A program made the translations under genes and the position numbers. Source: Treponema sp. (GTDB taxonomy: Bacteria; Spirochaetota; Spirochaetia; Treponematales; Treponemataceae). Taken from it: a stretch of 27,246 nucleotides of DNA. Where the stretch lies: the NCBI GenBank assembly GCA_022510885.1, contig JAFLSP010000008.1, forward strand, positions 1 to 27,246, written 5' to 3'. The first letter of the stretch is position 1. Every line of letters begins with the position of its first letter. The notes below the pieces were generated by a model. It did not search any database, was not told the origin of the DNA, and saw only the letters and a program-made list of their open reading frames with translations. This document shows, one piece after another, positions 20,907 through 27,246 of this stretch.

Positions 20907-22244
20907 ATGGATACCGCACTGAAAGATTCCGTACCGCCGCATAATGCCGAGGCAGAACAGGCGACGCTTGGGGCGCTGCTTCTGGACTGGAACGCCATCA
21001 ACGATGTGGTGACGAAACTGCGTCCGGAGCATTTTTATTCCATGCAGAATCAGGTCGTGTACCGGGCGATGCTCGGGCTGTTCAGCCGTAGCGTGACTGG
21101 CGACTCAATTACGATTATCAACGAGCTTGCGGCGGCGGGCGAGCTTGACAAGGCGGGCGGAGCAGCTTACGTCGCCTCTCTGACTGATGTCGTGCCTACA
21201 GCGGCGAATATCGATTACTACGTGAATCTTGTGCTTGACCGTGCCACGCGCCGCAATCTCATCAGAATGTCGTCCGAAATCAAGGCGACCGCCTTTGACG
21301 AGACGCGCGAGAGTCGCATGATTCTTGAGGAAGCGGAGAAAAAGATTTTCGCGCTCGCCGATTTGGGGCAGGTGACGACCGTGCATGACATGAAGGAAAT
21401 CGTGCCCCTGACGATTCAGACGATTGAGCAGCATTACACGAACCACGACACGTTCACGGGCGTTCCGAGCGGCTTCGTTCGTCTTGACACGCTGACGAAC
21501 GGTTTCCAGAAGTCGGAGCTTATCATCATCGGTGCGCGTCCGTCCATGGGTAAGACAGCGCTCGCGCTCAATATGATGGAGCATATCGCCGTGCAGAATA
21601 AAACGCCGTGCGGCTTTTTTTCGCTTGAGATGTCCTACGAGCAGATTGGGCAGCGGTTGCTTTCACAGAGCGCGCGCGTCTCAGGGGCGAAGATGCGCAG
21701 CGGTATGCTCAAAATGGAAGATTTCCAGAAGTTGCAGGAAGCCGCAGGTCGTTGCTATGAGGCACCGCTTTATATCGTGGACACGCCCAATATGCCGCTC
21801 GTTGACCTGCGCGCGATGGCACGTCGTTTGGTTGTCAATCATGGCGTGGAGATTATTTTCATCGACTATATCGGGCTGATTTCCACGGAAAATCCCTCTG
21901 CGCCAGTATACGAACAGATGAGCGAGGTGTCCAAGTCACTTAAGGCGCTTGCCCGTGAACTGGAAATTCCGATTGTCGCGCTATGCCAGGTCTCGCGCGA
22001 CGCGGAAGGGCAGGAGCCGACACTCGCTCAGTTGCGCGGCTCCGGTTCAATTGAGCAGGATGCCGATGCAGTCATGTTCATTCACCGTGAGCGAAAAAGC
22101 ACTGCCGAGGACGAGCCGAATCCCGTGCAGGACGCGAAGCTTGTCGTCGCAAAGCAACGCAATGGGCCGACGGGCGATGTTCCACTGTTGTTTTTGAAAA
22201 GTTTTACAAAATTTGAGAACAAACTGAACGAGGAAGGGAACTGA
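20907..22244 (+). CDS. dnaB: Replicative DNA helicase
   Basis: This 445-residue hexameric helicase unwinds the chromosome fork and recruits primase. The N-terminal domain opens with PPHNAEAEQATLGALLLD, typical of DnaB. Walker A is GARPSMGKTA (209-218), Walker B is IIFIDYIGLI, and the DnaB motifs LAREL.IPIVALCQVSR and LRGSGSIEQDADAVMFIHR are intact, as is AKQRNGPTG. Length is normal and there is no intein. AGAGGAG precedes the ATG. It follows a strong terminator, so dnaB is served by readthrough or by a promoter I cannot place within rplI. A bidirectional terminator follows. Confidence 0.97.
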   Translation: MDTALKDSVPPHNAEAEQATLGALLLDWNAINDVVTKLRPEHFYSMQNQVVYRAMLGLFSRSVTGDSITIINELAAAGELDKAGGAAYVASLTDVVPTAANIDYYVNLVLDRATRRNLIRMSSEIKATAFDETRESRMILEEAEKKIFALADLGQVTTVHDMKEIVPLTIQTIEQHYTNHDTFTGVPSGFVRLDTLTNGFQKSELIIIGARPSMGKTALALNMMEHIAVQNKTPCGFFSLEMSYEQIGQRLLSQSARVSGAKMRSGMLKMEDFQKLQEAAGRCYEAPLYIVDTPNMPLVDLRAMARRLVVNHGVEIIFIDYIGLISTENPSAPVYEQMSEVSKSLKALARELEIPIVALCQVSRDAEGQEPTLAQLRGSGSIEQDADAVMFIHRERKSTAEDEPNPVQDAKLVVAKQRNGPTGDVPLLFLKSFTKFENKLNEEGN

Positions 22245-22269
22245 ACAACCATTTCAGTTCAAAAGCATA

Positions 22270-22315
22270 AAACGAAAAAAGAGCTGCGACTTTTGCCGCA
22301 GCTCTTTTTTCGTTT
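22270..22315. terminator. Bidirectional terminator between dnaB and the P83/100 gene
   Basis: A 19-bp perfect inverted repeat: left arm 22270-22288 (with AAAAAAGAGCTGCG), loop ACTTTTGC, right arm 22297-22315 (with CGCAGCTCTTTTTT). The GC core is flanked by A6/T6, so it serves both convergent genes. Confidence 0.92.
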
Positions 22316-22356
22316 GTTGTTCAGTCAAATATACTGATAACCAATTCCGGTAACCG

Positions 22357-24102
22357 TCATTTGCTTAATTGCGTCAAATCTGTTTTATTCAGCAGAATCG
22401 GCGTACCAGTCGCTGACGTGACGATGATGCCTCCCTGGGTGACAGTAATCGGTGTAGACGGTCTGACGCGCACGGGCGACTTGAGTTGGTTTTCGAGTTC
22501 TGCGTTGAACTTGCCCACCACGAAAGCATCACTGTCCTGTATAACGCAGTAGTAACTGTTGCCATCCTGCACGAGCACGGAATTCGCGGCAATCGTCTCG
22601 TTGCTTTCCTTGATGATTTCCAAAGTATCCTTATCCAAATGGACAAGTTTGACCGTGCCGTTGCCGACATTCTCACCCGCAATGGCAATGAGCGTGCTGT
22701 CGTTTTCGTAGAATGTGCGGCTTTGGATGACGGTGACCGGCGATTTCTTTATCAGTTCGCCCGTTGCGGTGTTCATGCGTACTATTGCAGAGCGCTGTCC
22801 CAAGTCGTCCTCTGCGGTGAGACCATACACACTCGTTGACCTGCCGTTCCTTTCTTGCTGCTCGATGACCTGCTGCTGGTCTTGTGCGATGGATGAGCGT
22901 TCTTGCTGTGCCTCACTGCGTTTTTGGTCGGCGGTGTTCTGTGCGCTGTCGGCTTTCTGCTGCTGCTCGTCGGCCTTCTGCTGCTGCTCGTCGGCCTTCT
23001 GCTGCTGCTCGTCGGCCTTCTGCTGTTCCTGTGCCGCCTGCTGTTGCTGTGCATTTGCATCAGACTGCGCTGCTGCCGCTTCCTGCTGTTTTGTATTTGC
23101 GTCGGCTGTTGCTGCGCGGGCATCTTCCTGCGCCTGTTTGTCAGCAGGATTCTCATTGGCTTTTTTCTGAGCGTCGTCCGCTGTTTTCTTTGCATCATCA
23201 GCTTTCTTTGCAGCATCCTCCGCGGCTTTCTTTGCGGCATCAGCTTTTGCTTTTTCCTCGTCGGCTTTCTGTTGCGCTTCTGCCGCTTTTGCCTTTTCCT
23301 CGTCGGCCTTCTTCTGGGCTTCGGCTGCCTTTGCTTTTTCTTCGTCGGCCTTTGCCTGTTCTGCGGCTGCCTGTTCTGCCGCGTTGTCGGCCTCGCGTTC
23401 CTTTATATCGACCATGCCCTTGCGGTCATCGATGCCCTTGTCATCGTCCTCCTGCATCGACTCAATCACTTCCCGGTCGGAGATGACCGAGGTGTCCACC
23501 GTGCTCAGCCCGCCGTTGATGTCGTAGAGCGGGATGACCAGCTGCGTCCTGCCCGGCCACTCGCGGTAGGAGAGCGCGATGCCAACGCTGTCGGCGGTCA
23601 GGTTGTCGGTGACGATGGTCTTGTATTTTTCGCGGAACATATCGAGCCGTCCGCGGTACACGGCGTTGTAAACGGTGACGAACGTCGCCACGACGTCCGC
23701 GTCCTGCCGCGAGTAGCCGTATGCCGCCGTTAAGTAGGCGGAGATAATTCTGCGCACGTTGGTGATATGGTCAACGATGGCGTCAGGCCCGATAATGAGA
23801 ATATCCGCGTCGAGTTTACTGGTTTCCGCAGGGTCGATGGCGTGGATGACCGCATATTTGGGCGCGTAGCCGTAGGAACCCGCCTGGTCAACGTTCTGCG
23901 CGACCATGTTGCCGATGTTGGAGCCAATCGCGCGGATTTCTTCAATCGTGTTGATGACCGAATGCGGCCCGACGTAGTTCTCGAACACCACGTCGCTGCC
24001 GCTGATGCTTCTGATTTCGTCCTCATCGACTTCTACGGCAAACGTGCCGCAGACGAGCGCGAGCGCGGAGACGAGTGCGCATAGGATTTTCCTGCTATTC
24101 AT
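22357..24102 (-). CDS. P83/100-family antigen with long coiled coil
   Basis: This 581-residue exported protein is of the spirochaete P83/100 family (Borrelia p83/100, treponemal homologues). A signal peptide (LVSALALVCGTFA) is cleaved at about 22. The N-terminal domain to about 215 has the family's wording, for example ENYVGPHSVINTIEEIRAIG, then DADVVATFVTVYNAVYRG. About 200 residues of Ala/Lys/Glu/Gln-rich coiled coil follow, with heptads such as QKADEQQ, and a C-terminal beta-rich domain of about 150 residues (VTVIQSRTFYENDSTLIAI) closes it. ATG at 24102 has AAGGAG; the reading to 24117 adds five residues without need. The location is probably the periplasm or the protoplasmic cylinder surface. 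Function is unknown; homologues are strong antigens. Its promoter lies in the end of the upstream gene. Confidence 0.9.
   Translation of the reverse strand: MNSRKILCALVSALALVCGTFAVEVDEDEIRSISGSDVVFENYVGPHSVINTIEEIRAIGSNIGNMVAQNVDQAGSYGYAPKYAVIHAIDPAETSKLDADILIIGPDAIVDHITNVRRIISAYLTAAYGYSRQDADVVATFVTVYNAVYRGRLDMFREKYKTIVTDNLTADSVGIALSYREWPGRTQLVIPLYDINGGLSTVDTSVISDREVIESMQEDDDKGIDDRKGMVDIKEREADNAAEQAAAEQAKADEEKAKAAEAQKKADEEKAKAAEAQQKADEEKAKADAAKKAAEDAAKKADDAKKTADDAQKKANENPADKQAQEDARAATADANTKQQEAAAAQSDANAQQQQAAQEQQKADEQQQKADEQQQKADEQQQKADSAQNTADQKRSEAQQERSSIAQDQQQVIEQQERNGRSTSVYGLTAEDDLGQRSAIVRMNTATGELIKKSPVTVIQSRTFYENDSTLIAIAGENVGNGTVKLVHLDKDTLEIIKESNETIAANSVLVQDGNSYYCVIQDSDAFVVGKFNAELENQLKSPVRVRPSTPITVTQGGIIVTSATGTPILLNKTDLTQLSK
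22949..23025. repeat. 21-bp tandem repeat in the P83/100 coiled coil
   Basis: TCGGCCTTCTGCTGCTGCTC plus G starts at 22949 (one mismatch), 22970 and 22991, with a partial copy at 23012. It encodes the heptad QKADEQQ. The period is a multiple of 3, so copy-number change would keep the frame and alter coil length by one heptad. Confidence 0.9.
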
Positions 24103-24138
24103 ATCTGCTCCTTGCATATTACGTGCAATATAATCTGT

Positions 24139-24168
24139 ATTATAGTCCTAAATCCTTTAGTCGTGCAA
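24139..24168 (-). promoter_or_regulatory. Promoter of the P83/100 gene
   Basis: TTGCAC (24168-24163), 18 bp, consensus TATAAT (24144-24139) on the minus strand, overlapping the last codons of the upstream gene. The start of transcription would be near 24132 with a 30-nt leader holding AAGGAG. Confidence 0.65.
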
Positions 24169-25918
24169 GGGTCTTGCGGGCATAGTCGCGGGTCGCCGTG
24201 TCGAATTGTGGGAGAAAAAGATAGGTCAAGATTGCCTTGCCTTTTGTCACCAGCGCAGGGCGACCCATAAAGCGGCAGATTGAAAAAGTTGCGTCGCATA
24301 GGATTTTAAGCGCGTTTTGGTCGCGCGGGGAGAGACGGTGCTCCGCAACCGATTCCAGTGCCGCGAGGATTTTTCCCTCACCGTCATAGCCTTGCCGTCC
24401 TGCCTCGCGGATAGTGAGCGCGAGTAGCGAGGGGTCTTTCTCGCGCGTAAGCAGCGTGACGAATTCGTCGGCAAAGCAGTCTGAGCCAAACTGTGCCATC
24501 AACTGGATGAGCGACTGCGTATAGATAGGATGTTCCTTGAAATACGAGCCGCCGTCGCGCCTGCCGCGCATGACCGACGCTTCATCCATGAAATACGACT
24601 GCATCTCGCGCTTGAGGTTGGAAAGCCACGTTCTTTCGCTCTTGCCGTAGTCGCCGCGTTTCAGCCCCGCGCTCATCTGCGCGAGCGTCTGCGCGGAAAG
24701 CCGCTCGATATTCAGGTTGCCAATCGTGCTTTTTGCAGTACCTATGGTCAGGTATGAAGGATGGTCAACGTGCGCGCCCTGCGGCATCTGCCTCTCCACG
24801 GTCTGTCGCATGAGAAAGGCGCGTAATGACCAGTCTTTTTGGCAGAGCACGAGGTCATTCCGTGTGGTATAGAAGACGAAATCCCAGGTGCTCTTCTTGG
24901 GGAGTTCCGCCTGCCAAATAAGCGAGCCGTCTGGCTTGCATTCGAGTGCGTGCTTTTCATCGGCAAGAAAGAATCCCGCTGTGGTGGCGCGGAGAAACGA
25001 CAGGTTCTTGAGCTGAATGTCGCCCAGTTCTGCCTGTTCAAGCAAGGTTCCCGTTGCGATGGAGACGAGCGAGAACGTCGTTCCTTTTCCGCCCGCACTG
25101 AAAAACGCCGCTGCCGTGCCGTCGTGCGTCACGCAGATGTGCGCAGAGCTTCCCCGTGCCGCAGAATTGATGACCCATGCTTTGACCGCCTTGTCGTCAC
25201 GCACATTGCACAGGGCGATGGTCTTGTCGTCCTGTGAGATGAGAATGCCGGCATCGCAGGCGCTTGCGGCGATGATTCTACCCGTAAACGTCAGCGTCTC
25301 CAGTACCTCGCCGAAGGGACTGACACGGATGCCTGTGGACGCGCCGTCCTTGGTCTGTCTGCTGACCGCGAGCAGTGACCCGTCGTCAAAAGTGAGTAGG
25401 GGAATTGTGTCCGCCTCGCCCGTGACGATGCTCCATTTTCGGATGCCGCTCAGTCCGTAGCAGGCGAGCGCGTTTTTCCCCCGCACGAACACGCGCCCGT
25501 CCCTGCCCACGAGCGGAGATTCGGTCACGACAAAGCCGACATTTACCGACCAGAGCGTCAGGCCGCTTGGGTTGACAAGATTGAGCGTCCTGCCTGCCGT
25601 GATGACGTAGAGAAAGTCGCCGAACGCGGTGAGATAGGGGGTCTGTTTGCCGTTTACCGCTTTCTGCCACAGGCGCGTGCCAGTTCTGCTGAATGCGGAA
25701 ATCATCCTGCCGTCGGTGAACACCGCAAAACCGAAATCGGTTTCCACAGGCGGGGCGACTGCCGTTCCCGCACCTACGGCGACCCATGAAGGCTGTTGCC
25801 TGGTCAAGTCGGCGATGGGCATGATGTGTTCACCGGTCTTTGCGCTGGCAGTTACAGCGAACAGGAGAGTCATAATCAAAAGTATCTGCATCCGCAGGAT
25901 GCTAGCAGTTTGTCTCAT
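24140..25918 (-). CDS. Exported beta-propeller (PQQ-like) protein with helical C-terminus
   Basis: This 592-residue protein has an N-terminal signal (MQILLIMTLLFAVTASA, within the first 26 residues). Blades of a PQQ/YWTD-like beta-propeller follow from about 45 to 380: FAVFTDGRMISAFSRTGTRLW, YVITAGRTLNLVNPSGLTLW, and FVRGKNALACYGLSGIRKW (G...W spaced by about 40). The C-terminal 200 residues are helical and resemble HEAT-like repeats (SLLALTIREAGRQGYDGEGKI). No PQQ cofactor or enzyme motif is seen, so it is likely a periplasmic scaffold. The first ATG (25918) shares a base with the preceding stop (TAATG); an inner ATG at 25891 would give a tighter signal peptide. It is cotranscribed with the methyltransferase upstream. 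Confidence 0.82.
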   Translation of the reverse strand: MRQTASILRMQILLIMTLLFAVTASAKTGEHIMPIADLTRQQPSWVAVGAGTAVAPPVETDFGFAVFTDGRMISAFSRTGTRLWQKAVNGKQTPYLTAFGDFLYVITAGRTLNLVNPSGLTLWSVNVGFVVTESPLVGRDGRVFVRGKNALACYGLSGIRKWSIVTGEADTIPLLTFDDGSLLAVSRQTKDGASTGIRVSPFGEVLETLTFTGRIIAASACDAGILISQDDKTIALCNVRDDKAVKAWVINSAARGSSAHICVTHDGTAAAFFSAGGKGTTFSLVSIATGTLLEQAELGDIQLKNLSFLRATTAGFFLADEKHALECKPDGSLIWQAELPKKSTWDFVFYTTRNDLVLCQKDWSLRAFLMRQTVERQMPQGAHVDHPSYLTIGTAKSTIGNLNIERLSAQTLAQMSAGLKRGDYGKSERTWLSNLKREMQSYFMDEASVMRGRRDGGSYFKEHPIYTQSLIQLMAQFGSDCFADEFVTLLTREKDPSLLALTIREAGRQGYDGEGKILAALESVAEHRLSPRDQNALKILCDATFSICRFMGRPALVTKGKAILTYLFLPQFDTATRDYARKTLARLKDLGL

Positions 25919-27150
25919 TATGTGGCGTGACTCTCAAAAAATGCGAGGCTTTCGATGTGCGAAGTCTGCGGGTAAAAATCAAGCAGATACAATGCGGTCA
26001 TCGCGTACCCTGCGTGTATGAGTGCGGCGGCATCGCGGGCGTGGGTGGCTGGGTCGCAGGAAAGGCTGCGGATATGTGCGACCTTGTGTGCGCAGAGCCA
26101 GTCGCGCACTGCCTTTTCCATGCCCGAGCGCGGTGGGTCGATGACCACTGCGTCAAAGTCACCCTGCCGCGTGAGAAGTTGCGTCGCGTTTTCTCGCACC
26201 CATTTTTCTCCGCTCACGCCGTAACTTTCGTGCGATTTCCCTGCGAGATTGCGCTCCGCTTGTACGAGTGCGTCACGGTTGTGCTCTACGAGCGTGACAT
26301 GCTCAAAGCAGTCAGACAGGAAGACCGAAAAAATCCCTGCCCCCGCGTACATATCGAGCGCATGCGAACCGTTTAATCCCTGCATAAGCACGCCGACCGT
26401 CTGCTCTAGCACGGCAAGGTTGGATTGGAAAAAGCCATGGGTGTCAAAATGCACGGTCTTCCCTGCAAGCAGAACCGAACAGACCGACTGCGTGCCTGGC
26501 GTCGTTCCCGCAAAGCGCGGTGGTACTCTGTGTTTTATCCGCTTTCTGAGCTTCTCGCTCATCACAGGCTGCGTGCGTTTCTTTTCTTCTGCAACGATGA
26601 GGTGGTCAAACGGCGTGGCGTTCTGCACGCGTGCATCGCCAAAAACGTGGCATCGTCCGCGCGGACGCTCCGACTGCGGCACGGAGGCGAGGTATGCATT
26701 GACCTGCGGTGTGGCGACCGGGCAGGTGGTGAGCGGAACGACCGTGTTGCTTCCGCGTCGGTTGAATCCGCCGTCCGTCAGTTGGATGCGCGCGCGGTAT
26801 CCCCGTTCGTCGCCCGCAATCAGCCGAATGTCTGGCACCGTGATTCCCTCACGTGCAAAGCAGTCCTGAAGGATGCGCATCCGCAACTCCCGTTGGTGTG
26901 TGGCGGAAACGTGTTGCATCGTGCATCCCCCGCAGATTCCATACAGCGGGCAGAACGGTTGCACGCGCTGCTCCGATGGCTCGACAATCTGTATGATTTT
27001 CGCAATGTCGTAGTCACGGAAGGATGCGGTGATTTCGACTTCTAGGGCCTCGCCGGGAATGGCGTCGGGGATGAACAGGGTTTTTCCGTTCACTTTCGCT
27101 ATGCAGTTCCCGCCGAACACCATCTTTTCCGCAACAACTCGCTCGCCCAT
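25918..27150 (-). CDS. 23S rRNA/tRNA uracil-C5 methyltransferase (RlmD/TrmA family)
   Basis: This 410-residue SAM enzyme methylates C5 of a uridine in RNA. An N-terminal TRAM-like domain (1-60) precedes the [4Fe-4S] cluster cysteines: Cys67, Cys73, Cys76 (PLYGICGGCTMQH) and Cys143. The catalytic core has HGFFQSN, ALDMYAGAGIFSVFL, VIDPPRSGMEKAV and the nucleophile Cys365 in LSCDPATHARD. All key residues are present. The Fe-S cluster places it with RlmD/RlmCD rather than cluster-free TrmA, but which uridine it modifies cannot be read. ATG at 27150 has a -10 box 6 nt upstream and no Shine-Dalgarno. Confidence 0.93.
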   Translation of the reverse strand: MGERVVAEKMVFGGNCIAKVNGKTLFIPDAIPGEALEVEITASFRDYDIAKIIQIVEPSEQRVQPFCPLYGICGGCTMQHVSATHQRELRMRILQDCFAREGITVPDIRLIAGDERGYRARIQLTDGGFNRRGSNTVVPLTTCPVATPQVNAYLASVPQSERPRGRCHVFGDARVQNATPFDHLIVAEEKKRTQPVMSEKLRKRIKHRVPPRFAGTTPGTQSVCSVLLAGKTVHFDTHGFFQSNLAVLEQTVGVLMQGLNGSHALDMYAGAGIFSVFLSDCFEHVTLVEHNRDALVQAERNLAGKSHESYGVSGEKWVRENATQLLTRQGDFDAVVIDPPRSGMEKAVRDWLCAHKVAHIRSLSCDPATHARDAAALIHAGYAMTALYLLDFYPQTSHIESLAFFESHAT

Positions 27151-27156
27151 GGCACA

Positions 27157-27185
27157 AGCATAGCAAAAATCGCGCGAAATGTACA
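27157..27185 (-). promoter_or_regulatory. Promoter of the uracil methyltransferase gene
   Basis: TGTACA (27185-27180), 17 bp, extended -10 TGCTATGCT (27165-27157). Only 6 nt separate the -10 from the ATG at 27150, so transcription is predicted to begin at or next to the start codon. The -35 overlaps a large inverted repeat. Confidence 0.55.
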
Positions 27186-27210
27186 GAACAGGCAGTTTGT
27201 GCCGTTCTGT
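27183..27210. repeat. Inverted repeat over the -35 of the methyltransferase promoter
   Basis: ACAGAAC-A-GGCA (27183-27194), loop GTTTG, TGCC-GTTCTGT (27200-27210): an 11-bp stem with one bulged A. No T-tract follows on either strand. It may be an operator or the 3' end hairpin of a gene beyond the window. Confidence 0.65.
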
Positions 27211-27246
27211 TATCCTAAGAAATTGATTGTTTGAATCGTTACAGTG

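Noticed and set aside
22903..23733. Long open frame on the plus strand opposite the P83/100 gene, Leu/Cys/Phe-rich
   Set aside because: It is the complement of the Ala/Lys/Gln-rich coiled coil; low-complexity codons on one strand create an open frame on the other. No start site or homology.

Overview
The window looks like a chromosomal segment of a GC-rich spirochaete close to Treponema (roughly 55-60% G+C by eye). The evidence is a P83/100-family antigen with a long coiled coil, an eukaryote-like class IleRS followed directly by a lipoprotein gene (the arrangement I recall for TP0452-TP0453 in T. pallidum), several TPR and lipoprotein genes typical of treponemes, and the order rpsF-ssb-rpsR-rplI-dnaB. 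The species is not identifiable by reading. I see no rRNA, tRNA, insertion sequence, prophage or CRISPR array; the segment is dense and mostly housekeeping.

Layout. 1-2651 (+): the 3' end of ileS, a lipoprotein and a TPR lipoprotein. 2673-9743 (-): a tightly packed five-gene operon of an acidic, probably disordered protein, an unrecognised protein, two paralogous DUF115 (MptE-like/Maf) proteins and a two-TM protein ending in a degenerate GGDEF-like domain. 9744-10212: the only long intergenic stretch. It is divergently flanked and filled with palindromes, including five copies of a hairpin at an almost exact 27-bp period. 10213-11652 (+): yicC and a cytidylate kinase. 11686-13508 (-): leuCD-type hydro-lyase pair with its own promoter. 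13592-14745 (-): a small HMA-like protein lacking CxxC and a D-2-hydroxyacid dehydrogenase. 14806-17361 (-): two TPR-type genes and rlmN. 17429-18900 (-): an ankyrin lipoprotein and rsmD. 19061-22244 (+): rpsF-ssb-rpsR-rplI-dnaB. 22357-27150 (-): P83/100 protein, a beta-propeller secreted protein and an RlmD/TrmA-type RNA methyltransferase.

How the genes work together. Many genes serve translation and RNA: IleRS, RlmN, RsmD, the uracil methyltransferase, YicC, S6, S18 and L9. SSB and DnaB serve replication. The five-gene minus operon is the least ordinary block. DUF115/Maf proteins are linked to flagellin glycosylation in other motile bacteria, so a role in modifying periplasmic flagella is a reasonable but unproven inference.

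Promoters of sigma-70 type can be read before most operons. Three of them (yicC, the ankyrin lipoprotein and the uracil methyltransferase) place the -10 box only 6-11 nt before the start codon, which predicts leaderless or nearly leaderless mRNAs.
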